Below, one piece after another: positions 1 to 6,639 of a stretch of 10,445 nucleotides of DNA. Below the pieces are notes generated by a model that did no database searches, was not told the DNA's origin, and worked only from the letters and a program-made list of their open reading frames with translations. This DNA is from Lentisphaeria bacterium UBA1791 (lineage in GTDB: Bacteria > Verrucomicrobiota > Lentisphaeria > Victivallales > Victivallaceae), in the NCBI GenBank assembly GCA_002314455.1, contig DCFZ01000034.1, positions 36,557 through 47,001 of the forward strand, read 5' to 3'. The stretch's first letter is position 1. Each line of letters opens with the position of its first letter. Position numbers and translations under genes: made by a program.

Positions 1-2
1 GG

Positions 3-1715
3 GCGCCCGCCGCGATCGCGGCGGCGCGCGATCACGCCAAGGTCGTCGTCACGGAAAGTATGGCATACCCCGGGGGCGTTTGTACTTCCGGTATGATCTG
101 CACCTACTGGTACGGCAACCGCTGCGGCTTCACCCGCGAGTTGGACAAGGCGTGCTTTGCCATGGGGCCGAAGCCCAATTTCGACATTTTTAAACGGAAT
201 ACCTACAACCCCGTCTGGAAACAGCAATGGCTGATGCAGGAAATGGACGATCTCGGCGTTGCGCAACGCTATTTTACCTTTTGCGTCGGCGCGGCGGTGC
301 GCAAAAACGAAATTTGCGGGGCGCTGTGCGCCGGCGCTTTCGGTTGCGGCGTGATTTTGACGAAACGCGCCGTCGATGCGACCGGCAACGCCGATCTGGT
401 TGCCGCCGCCGGCGGCGCCGTTATGCCGCTGGTCGCCGATGAACCGGTGATCCAGGGTGCCGGACTTGCTCCGTTGCCGTTGCGTGTGCATGAAGAAAAT
501 TCAGATGAAAATAGCGATTACAGTTTTGTCTGCGACGCCGACGTCGCCGACGCTTCCCGTTTCTTTGTGATGTCGCGGGGGAAATTCCACGACTATTTTG
601 ACGTGACCAACTTTTTAGACACCCGCGAACGCCGCCGGATCGACGGCGATCTTCAGCTTCAGCCGCAGGATTTTTACGCCGACCGGATGTATTCCGACAC
701 CATCGCGATCGCCCGGAGCAATTTCGATACGCATGGATTTGTCGTGCATCCGTTGTTCCTGCTCAAAGCTCCGGCGCGGGACCCCTACTGCGCCAAAATT
801 CCCTACCGGGCGCTGTTGCCGAAAAATCTGGAAAATATCCTTTCGACCGGTTTGTCCGTCAGCGCGCACCGCGATTGCATGCCGCTGATCCGGATGCAGG
901 CGGACGTTCAGAATCAGGGATATGCCGCCGGCATTGCGTCGGCGATGGCGGCGAAGGAAAATTTGCCCATGCGCAAAATCGACGTCAAAAAACTTCAAAA
1001 GCGACTCATCGACAAGGAGATATTGCCGCCAAGCGTCCTCGATGAAACGGATTCCTTGGGCAAAATGACCGAGGATTCCGGTTACGGCGCGCTCGCCGCC
1101 ATTTTTCTGGATGAAAAAGCTGCTTTACCCCGGTTGAAAGAGAAATTCGCCTCGGATCAATCCAACGTTGAAATTGCCCATATCCTCGCGTTTCTCGGGG
1201 ACGATACGGGGAATTTTCTGCTGGAAAAAACGGTCGGCGGTATGAGCTGGGATGCCGGGTGGGATTACCGCGGTATGGGGCAATTTGGACCATCGCTGTC
1301 GCCGCTTGACAGTTTCCTCCTTGCGCTTGACAGGATTGGCGGCGGTCAATCGTGCGTCCTGGAAAAGCTCCCAAGCGTTACGGAAAAAACCGAGTTTTCC
1401 CATATTCGGGCGCTGTGCGTGTCGTTGATCCACCATCCGCAGCGGGAGGCCGCGCCGGAATTGAAACGGATCCTCGCGCTTCCCGGTATGTGCGGACACG
1501 CAGTGCAAAATTATGCCGATGCGCTCGCTTCCAACCGGGCGGAACGCGACGACACCAGCGTGCGCAATTGCCAGCTTAAGGAAATTTATCTTGCCAAGGC
1601 GCTGCATCAATGCGATCCCGCGGATCCCCTTGGTGCGGAGCTCCTTGAAGCGTACCGCAATTCGATGCAGGGGTACTATCTGCTTTTCGCAAAGAAATCA
1701 TTTCTCCATCGCTAA
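3..1715 (+). CDS. FAD-dependent oxidoreductase, 5'-truncated by the window edge, with helical-repeat tail
   Basis: The reading frame is open to the first base, so the start lies outside the window. The visible 570 residues begin at APAAIAAAR, the end of a Rossmann FAD-binding loop, so probably only 10-20 N-terminal residues are missing. Family landmarks in order are VVVTES..YPGGVCTSG (residues 14-29), the RAVDATGNADLVAAAGG segment (about 122-138), and the C-terminal FAD-site block from KIPYRALLPKNLENILSTG through RMQADVQNQGYAAGIA (about 265-312). This is the layout of the FAD_oxidored (PF12831) type, flavoenzymes of mostly unknown substrate. From about residue 355 to the end is a helix-rich tail with L/A-spaced units (e.g. 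ALPRLKEKF, AAPELKRIL) resembling HEAT repeats, an extra domain of unknown role. The last 18 bases overlap the end of the opposing gene. An ATG at 60 is internal to the FAD domain and is not the start. Family call firm; substrate unknown. Confidence 0.88.
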   Translation, partial: APAAIAAARDHAKVVVTESMAYPGGVCTSGMICTYWYGNRCGFTRELDKACFAMGPKPNFDIFKRNTYNPVWKQQWLMQEMDDLGVAQRYFTFCVGAAVRKNEICGALCAGAFGCGVILTKRAVDATGNADLVAAAGGAVMPLVADEPVIQGAGLAPLPLRVHEENSDENSDYSFVCDADVADASRFFVMSRGKFHDYFDVTNFLDTRERRRIDGDLQLQPQDFYADRMYSDTIAIARSNFDTHGFVVHPLFLLKAPARDPYCAKIPYRALLPKNLENILSTGLSVSAHRDCMPLIRMQADVQNQGYAAGIASAMAAKENLPMRKIDVKKLQKRLIDKEILPPSVLDETDSLGKMTEDSGYGALAAIFLDEKAALPRLKEKFASDQSNVEIAHILAFLGDDTGNFLLEKTVGGMSWDAGWDYRGMGQFGPSLSPLDSFLLALDRIGGGQSCVLEKLPSVTEKTEFSHIRALCVSLIHHPQREAAPELKRILALPGMCGHAVQNYADALASNRAERDDTSVRNCQLKEIYLAKALHQCDPADPLGAELLEAYRNSMQGYYLLFAKKSFLHR

Positions 1716-3026
1716 AAGATGGTCGATCACGAAATCTGCGATATTGTCCTGATATTTGAATTTGAGGCCGTGCATATATTCGTAGACCTCGTAGAATCCC
1801 CAGATCGGCTCCTTGCTGTTGAGCGCGGCGATGGAGGGATATTTTTTCATGATGCGCTTCGAGGGGAAATAGGAGGCGGAACCGTTGGAAACTTCCGCCA
1901 GAAACGCGTGTTCGGCCTTGGCTTTTTTGAGCAGTTCCAACCCCGGCTCGATGAAAAATTCACCCGGCACGAAAAAGAAGGTGGCGGAGCCTAACTGCAC
2001 GACCTGAAAATCGTGGAACGAACGAAGCTCCTTGCCCATTTTGACCAGCACGATCATTTCCTCAATCCGGCGGACGAAATTGCGGTAAAACTCGACCGCC
2101 AGCGGATTTTCATGCGTGCGGGCGAAATTTTCCCAATCCCGGGCTTCCGCTTCCAGTTCCGTCACGTTTTTTCTGACAACCGGAAATTCGACGCTTTGAA
2201 AAGCGTATGACAATTTGCCGCAATCAACTTTTCTGCCGCCCGCAGAAAGGCTTTTTTTGAGCTGATCTACATACTTGTTGCCGAGCAGGTCGGCGGAATC
2301 GTCGCAATTGCGGACGGTGTTTTCCGTGGCGGGATTGACGTCGCCGCAGGCGCCGAGGAGGAAAAGCGGCATATCCGCTAAATGCGCCTGCTTGATCTTG
2401 TCATTGGCGGCGCCCATCCAATCCGCCGAGACCAGCCGGTGGGTGCATCCATTCATGCTGGTGCCGTGGACGCCGTGGTTGTGGATCAGAAGTTTGGTGG
2501 AGCCGTCCGCGCGCTTGAACGCCATCCAGCGGATCACGGGGTCGGTTGTGCCGCCGATGCCGTCGTCGCGGTTGAAGCCGATGGGATCGGTGACGGTGAC
2601 TTCATCGGCGTAAATGGAAGCGATCTCTTCGGTGTGCAAACAGGCGTCTTGGGCGACTTCAAGTACACTTTTTTGCCAGATGCCATAAACTTGAGGATGC
2701 GCTTCGCCCCAGCCGATGCTGGCGCCCATCGGCCCCATATAGGGCGCACTGTGCGTATGGGTCGCAACGAAAACGATGCCGTTGGGATCCAGACCGAATT
2801 CGGCGACGAGCTTGGCGCGCATTTCCCGACAGTAAAGATCGTCGATGCAGCAGCAATCCGTATAAACGATCAGCACTTGCTTTTCACCGTCGTTCAAAAA
2901 GAAAGCGCGAATGTAGAGATCGTCGTGGACGCCCAGATTTCGCCGTCCGGCAAAAGGACCGTACCCGTAGAGTTCCGCAAAGAGCGGCACCTGAAACACT
3001 TTTTCCGCACAACCGACTTTCAACAT
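1698..3026 (-). CDS. Ceramidase-fold metallohydrolase-like protein, intracellular (copy A)
   Basis: A 442-residue protein resembling the catalytic N-terminal domain of neutral/alkaline non-lysosomal ceramidases. Visible landmarks: YTDCCCIDD (55-63), the metal-site motif ATHTHSAP (88-95), HNHGVHG (182-188), SADWMG (200-205), GACGDVNP (225-232), VPGEFF (353-358), and NGSASYFP (381-388), where the family has its late Tyr. In true ceramidases the nucleophile is the Ser of GD(V/I)SP; here it is Asn (GDVNP), so ceramide hydrolysis is doubtful. There is no signal peptide, unlike secreted ceramidases, so it should be cytoplasmic. The start at 3026 is chosen because GAGGAG lies 5 nt upstream and homology-like sequence begins at MLKVGCA; an in-frame ATG at 3080 would add 18 hydrophobic residues but would include the promoter. 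Transcribed divergently from copy B. Family confident, reaction unknown. Confidence 0.87.
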   Translation of the reverse strand: MLKVGCAEKVFQVPLFAELYGYGPFAGRRNLGVHDDLYIRAFFLNDGEKQVLIVYTDCCCIDDLYCREMRAKLVAEFGLDPNGIVFVATHTHSAPYMGPMGASIGWGEAHPQVYGIWQKSVLEVAQDACLHTEEIASIYADEVTVTDPIGFNRDDGIGGTTDPVIRWMAFKRADGSTKLLIHNHGVHGTSMNGCTHRLVSADWMGAANDKIKQAHLADMPLFLLGACGDVNPATENTVRNCDDSADLLGNKYVDQLKKSLSAGGRKVDCGKLSYAFQSVEFPVVRKNVTELEAEARDWENFARTHENPLAVEFYRNFVRRIEEMIVLVKMGKELRSFHDFQVVQLGSATFFFVPGEFFIEPGLELLKKAKAEHAFLAEVSNGSASYFPSKRIMKKYPSIAALNSKEPIWGFYEVYEYMHGLKFKYQDNIADFVIDHLLAMEK

Positions 3027-3048
3027 AGCAACTCCTCTGGTTTGCCAT

Positions 3049-3076
3049 AATATAGACGCAAAAACAAAAAAGACAA
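3049..3076 (-). promoter_or_regulatory. Candidate sigma-70 promoter for the 3026 gene
   Basis: On the minus strand, TTGTCT (3076-3071) is followed after 16 nt by TATATT (3054-3049), which continues as TATATTAT. An alternative -10 reading TATTAT (3052-3047) gives an 18-nt spacer. The spacer is T-rich. The -10 element lies about 22 nt upstream of the ATG, so the leader would be short and would just contain the GAGGAG ribosome site. Confidence 0.6.
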
Positions 3077-3106
3077 GCAAAAGAAATAAGATCGCGAAAC
3101 GGGAAA

Positions 3107-3134
3107 TTGTTTTCTGTCAGGACGATGCTATATT
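3107..3134 (+). promoter_or_regulatory. Candidate sigma-70 promoter for the 3161 gene
   Basis: TTGTTT (3107-3112) is followed after 16 nt by TATATT (3129-3134), continuing as TATATTAT, the same octamer and spacing as the opposing promoter. The -35 elements of the two promoters are about 30 bp apart, so one bound regulator in between could affect both. No clear operator was seen in the AT-rich centre (3061-3095). Confidence 0.6.
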
Positions 3135-3160
3135 ATAACAATCGTAACAAGGAGTTTTTT

Positions 3161-4666
3161 ATGGCGAAAATCAGGATCGGCTGGGCGTCCCGCGATGTTT
3201 CGACGACTGCGCCGACGTGTATTTCCGGGCAGTTTTCGGTGCGGATATCCCGCGGGATCATGGATCCCGTTACGGTCACGGCGCTCGTCATTGATTCGGA
3301 TGGCGAATTGCTGACCATGGTCTCCTGCGATGTGACGGAATTCGACCCCGGCATCACGCGGCGCATCCGCAGAAAAATCGGCGAAAAGTGTCCCTGGATT
3401 GCGCCGCAAAAAGTGCTGATCAATGCGACGCACACCCATACGACGATCGACATTTTTTCCGGGATGTACCGCGCCGGCAAAGACTTCCCGCCGGAAAAGG
3501 AACTCCCTTTCGAAGATCCCGAAAATTGTCGCGAATTTTTTGCCGATGCGATCGCCGACGCCTTGAACGAAGCGTGGCAGACGCGGGATATCGGCAGTTA
3601 CGCCTTTGGTTACGGCTTTGCCGCCACCGGCTTCAGCCGCCGGGTCTGCTATCTTCGCGAAGTCGAAAAAAAGACGATCCCCGGCATGTACGTCGACGGT
3701 CAAACGCGGATGTACGGCAAGACGAATACGCCCGATTTCAGCCATTACGAGGCGGGCGTTGATCCGTTGTTGAATACGCTCTACACCTTTGATCTGCGCG
3801 GCAACCTTACCGGCGCGATCGTCAATACGCCTTGCCCGTCGCAACTTTCCGAGTGCGAATGGCATCTTTCCGCCGATTTCTGGAATGAATTTCGCGCGCT
3901 TGCGCATCAGGAGTATGGCGAGATCCATATTTTGGCGCAATGCGCCCCGGCGGGCGATCTTTCGCCGCGCTTGCTCCATTATCAGCAAGCGCAAAAGCGG
4001 CGTTTGGCGCTGCAATACGGCGACGATCCGCTTGCCGCGCGCAAAGACCTCGCCCAAAGGCTCTTTGCGGGATTTCAGGAAATTCTCGCGTGGGCGAAAA
4101 AGGATCTGCGCGACGAAGCGCCGATCCTCAATCGCGTTGAAACGCTCCAGCTGACCGCCCGGCAGGTGTCGGACGAGGAATACCGCGAAGATCGCGACGC
4201 TCTCGCGGAATTTGCCAAGATTCCCTTTAAAACCGATGGCACTGCGCTCGAAAGAATCGTTTTCAACTCCGAACTTGCCGCCAAACGCAATCGCTGTCAG
4301 GCGATCGTGCGCGTTTACGAGGAGCAAAAAGAGCATCCGACGGTGCCCGTCGAGATCCATGTGCAGGCGTTGGGCGAGATCGCCTTTGTTTCGAGCCCGT
4401 TTGAACTATATATGGACTACATGCACCGCATTCAGGCGCAAAGTCCCTTTGTGCAGACATTCAACATCCAGTTGACGGAATTCGACGCGCTGCGCGAAGA
4501 TGATTTCCGCGGCTATTTGCCGACGAAGCGCGCCGAAGCGGGGGCAGGGTACAGCGCCAACCGCTACTGTTGCCGGGTGTTTTCCGACGGGGGAAAGCAG
4601 CTGGTCGAGGGAACTTTGCGTGCGCTTAATGAAATGTACGACAAATTAAAGGAAAAATCCAACTGA
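3161..4666 (+). CDS. Ceramidase-fold protein, diverged (copy B)
   Basis: A 501-residue protein of the same broad fold as the opposing gene but strongly diverged. It keeps NATHTHTT (88-95), LSADFWNE (236-243), CAPAGDLSPR (261-270), SSPFELYMD (411-419, in the position of the family PGE motif) and a late GYLPT/GAGYSAN segment (451-466). Ser268 in GDLSP matches the nucleophile position of classical neutral ceramidases, which copy A lacks. The second His motif of copy A (HNHGVHG) is replaced by NTPCPSQ (222-228), so a canonical metal ligand appears missing. A charged, probably helical insertion (about 272-395) separates the halves. No signal peptide. The start at 3161 is set by AAGGAG at 3149-3154, 6 nt before the ATG; an in-frame ATG at 3107 falls inside the promoter. 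It probably heads an operon with the phosphoesterase and the Cache protein. Substrate unknown. Confidence 0.82.
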   Translation: MAKIRIGWASRDVSTTAPTCISGQFSVRISRGIMDPVTVTALVIDSDGELLTMVSCDVTEFDPGITRRIRRKIGEKCPWIAPQKVLINATHTHTTIDIFSGMYRAGKDFPPEKELPFEDPENCREFFADAIADALNEAWQTRDIGSYAFGYGFAATGFSRRVCYLREVEKKTIPGMYVDGQTRMYGKTNTPDFSHYEAGVDPLLNTLYTFDLRGNLTGAIVNTPCPSQLSECEWHLSADFWNEFRALAHQEYGEIHILAQCAPAGDLSPRLLHYQQAQKRRLALQYGDDPLAARKDLAQRLFAGFQEILAWAKKDLRDEAPILNRVETLQLTARQVSDEEYREDRDALAEFAKIPFKTDGTALERIVFNSELAAKRNRCQAIVRVYEEQKEHPTVPVEIHVQALGEIAFVSSPFELYMDYMHRIQAQSPFVQTFNIQLTEFDALREDDFRGYLPTKRAEAGAGYSANRYCCRVFSDGGKQLVEGTLRALNEMYDKLKEKSN

Positions 4667-4708
4667 CGCGGCGCGCGATTTTTTGATTGGAAAGATTTCC
4701 GAAACGAT

Positions 4709-5554
4709 ATGAAAAAAATATTGCTTGGCTTACTGGGGGTTTTTGTACTTCTGTTTCTGGCGGGCGTCGGTTTCTACTTTTATGCCGCTTCACGCTTTGA
4801 TCTTGTCATGCGCAAGAGCGAACTGCCTCTGCCGGAAGGCTATGAAAAGCTGGACGGCATCAAGATCGTCCTCATTTCCGATTTGCATATGACGGATGCG
4901 TTTGACGATCTGCAGCATTTCCGCGAGATCGTCAAAAAGATCAATCAGGAGGAGCCGGATATCATTCTCTTTGCCGGCGATTTTATTGCGACCGACAACG
5001 TCGAACGGCCGCTTTCCCCCTCGCGGATCATCACGCGCATGCATATGCTTCACGCAAAATACGGAATCTATGCCGTGACCGGCAACCACGACTGGTATTC
5101 CGAAGCGGGCGAAACCGTCAGCCGGGAGTTGCGGCAGGTCGGGATCCATCTCTTGGACAACGATTGCGCCACGATCCCCGGAATCTGCAATATCGTCGGC
5201 GTGCAGGATCAGGAAGGGCCGCAGGGCGTGCAGGCGGAAAGAGCCATGCAGAAGATCGCCCCCGCACTGCCGACCATCGCGTTGGTCCACCGCCCGGAAT
5301 ACTGGGAAGCTTTTCCCGGGGATGTCAAAATCTTTTTTGCCGGTCATACGCACGGCGGGCAGCTCCGGTTGCCGATCGTCCGGGATATTTTGCTGAAACA
5401 TACCGATGAGGAAAAATATCCGGATCACGATTGCGTTTTGCCGGATTATCGTCAATTACACATCACCTATGGAATCGGCACATCCTGGATCCGCGTCAGG
5501 ATCAACTGTCCGCCGGAAGTTCGGTTGTTTGTGTGCCGGAAAGGAAAAAAATGA
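4709..5554 (+). CDS. Membrane-anchored calcineurin-like metallophosphoesterase (YaeI/LpxG-type)
   Basis: A 281-residue protein with one N-terminal membrane segment (about 4-26) and no obvious cleavage site, then a complete two-metal phosphoesterase domain: SDLHMTD (57-63; D58, H60), AGDF (89-92; D91), GNHDW (125-129; N126, H127), LVHRPE (192-197; H194) and AGHTHGGQ (211-218; H213, H215). All expected metal ligands are present. Its closest recognisable relatives are YaeI/YkuE phosphodiesterases, which act on lipid-linked substrates, and chlamydial LpxG, the UDP-2,3-diacylglucosamine hydrolase of lipid A synthesis. If the host is a PVC bacterium lacking LpxH/LpxI, an LpxG role is plausible, but this is inference. 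The start lacks a good Shine-Dalgarno; a GGAAAG sits too far upstream (4689-4694). It follows the ceramidase-like gene by 42 nt and its stop overlaps the next start (ATGA), suggesting co-transcription and translational coupling. Confidence 0.9.
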   Translation: MKKILLGLLGVFVLLFLAGVGFYFYAASRFDLVMRKSELPLPEGYEKLDGIKIVLISDLHMTDAFDDLQHFREIVKKINQEEPDIILFAGDFIATDNVERPLSPSRIITRMHMLHAKYGIYAVTGNHDWYSEAGETVSRELRQVGIHLLDNDCATIPGICNIVGVQDQEGPQGVQAERAMQKIAPALPTIALVHRPEYWEAFPGDVKIFFAGHTHGGQLRLPIVRDILLKHTDEEKYPDHDCVLPDYRQLHITYGIGTSWIRVRINCPPEVRLFVCRKGKK

Positions 5555-6516
5555 AAGTTCTGCTTCACAAGTCGCGTTATCTTTTGGTGCCCGTTTTCGT
5601 GTTTGAACTCTTGTTGGGCGGGGTCGCAATTTACTTTTTGCACAGTCAGGCGGATGAAACGGTCAAGGAGTTTCTCTCGTTGCGGCTCATCGACAGCATC
5701 GAATTGCTGCGCAATGCCGAGGGCGATATGAAAATCGTCCGTATGACCTACGAGAGCGGCGCATTGGCAAAATGCCGGACTTTGGCGCTCGCTTTTGAGG
5801 TAAACAAGGAAAAAGAGAATTTGCCTCTGATCCTTGCCAACCTCGCCAATGCGCTGGATATTGAAATGTATTCCATTGCCAACGAAAAAGGGATCGTCGA
5901 ATACAGCAATGATCTGAATGCGATCGGCTATGATCTGAATTCCCAGGATCAGTCCCGTGAATTTCTGACGGCGCTGACGACGCCGCACTCGATCTTGGTT
6001 CAGAAACCGATGCCGAGGGGGATGGACGGCAAGATGTTTCAATACATCGGCATTCCCCTGCGCAATCAGAAAGGGGTCGTGGCGATCGGCTATTCGCTCA
6101 AAAACTATGAATCCATCGAGTCGACAATCTCGTTGCAGCGGCGAATGCAGGCGATGCGCATCGGCGAGGCAGGGTGCGTACTGATCGTGCGGGACAATCG
6201 GATTATTGCGGCGGAAGACTCCTCGGTCTTGAATAAGGATCTGCGGCAGATCGGCATATCTGCGTTGGGGGAAGCCGGAGATTTTTTTCATGTCAAACTT
6301 CACGGTAAAAAATACATCGCAAGCTACGAGTCGATGGGCGATCTGATCTTGATCGGAATGGTTCCGGAATCCGAGACGTTCGGACTTGTCCGGCTCTCGA
6401 TTTTTTGGATCATTTTTCTGCAGGTGGGCGTCCTGGCGTTGGTTTGGCTCATTTTTTTCAATAATCGAGCCCGCAGCTCCAGGAATCGGCGTTCACTCCA
6501 AAACGGCAGAAAATGA
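5551..6516 (+). CDS. Two-pass membrane Cache-type sensor without a visible output domain
   Basis: A 321-residue protein with membrane segment 1 at about 10-30, a periplasmic region of about 250 residues, and membrane segment 2 at about 282-303. The extracellular part reads like a double-Cache sensor: an N-terminal long helix (35-100), a PAS-like sheet region with MYSIANEKGIVEYSN (106-120), FQYIGIPLRNQKGVVAIGYSL (163-183), and a second lobe with GCVLIVRDNRIIAA (208-221) and KKYIASYESMGDLILIGMVPES (253-274). Relatives usually continue into HAMP plus a kinase, phosphatase or chemotaxis module, but this protein ends 18 residues after segment 2 in a basic tail. The other two frames past the stop show no HAMP-like sequence. 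The start at 5551 is supported by AAGGA 5 nt upstream and by the 4-nt ATGA overlap with the phosphoesterase; an in-frame ATG at 5431 lies deep inside that gene. It may signal through a separate partner or be a truncated receptor. Confidence 0.8.
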   Translation: MKVLLHKSRYLLVPVFVFELLLGGVAIYFLHSQADETVKEFLSLRLIDSIELLRNAEGDMKIVRMTYESGALAKCRTLALAFEVNKEKENLPLILANLANALDIEMYSIANEKGIVEYSNDLNAIGYDLNSQDQSREFLTALTTPHSILVQKPMPRGMDGKMFQYIGIPLRNQKGVVAIGYSLKNYESIESTISLQRRMQAMRIGEAGCVLIVRDNRIIAAEDSSVLNKDLRQIGISALGEAGDFFHVKLHGKKYIASYESMGDLILIGMVPESETFGLVRLSIFWIIFLQVGVLALVWLIFFNNRARSSRNRRSLQNGRK

Positions 6517-6597
6517 ACGAAAAACTGCCTTGACTTACCCCGGCGTCATTTGCTTTTTTCTGCGATCGGCAAGCGGGCGCGGCGCTCTGCGCTCAAA

Positions 6598-6639
6598 TGT
6601 TGCTATCCCCTGACAGGTTTTGCAACAGCTTTTTTTTTT
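6598..6639 (+). terminator. Candidate rho-independent terminator for the + strand operon
   Basis: TGTTGC (6598-6603) pairs with GCAACA (6622-6627), with a small inner CCT/AGG pairing, followed by GC and ten T (6630-6639). It lies about 80 nt after the Cache stop and overlaps the last codons of the opposing MFS gene. The stem is short, so termination strength is uncertain. Confidence 0.5.

Noticed and set aside
3128..4360. Open frame of 410 codons antisense to ceramidase-like copy B
   Set aside because: Low-complexity Arg/Phe/Gly-rich translation, no motif, no promoter or ribosome site; a shadow of the + strand gene.
4667..4700. Terminator (GC-rich 4-bp hairpin with T6) or small palindrome GGAAA-GA-TTTCC before the phosphoesterase
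   Set aside because: The stem is too short to trust, and the tight spacing favours co-transcription; the 5-bp palindrome is within chance expectation.
5431..5550. Upstream ATG extending the Cache protein by 40 residues
   Set aside because: It lies inside the phosphoesterase gene; the ATG at 5551 has a ribosome site and begins with a proper membrane segment.
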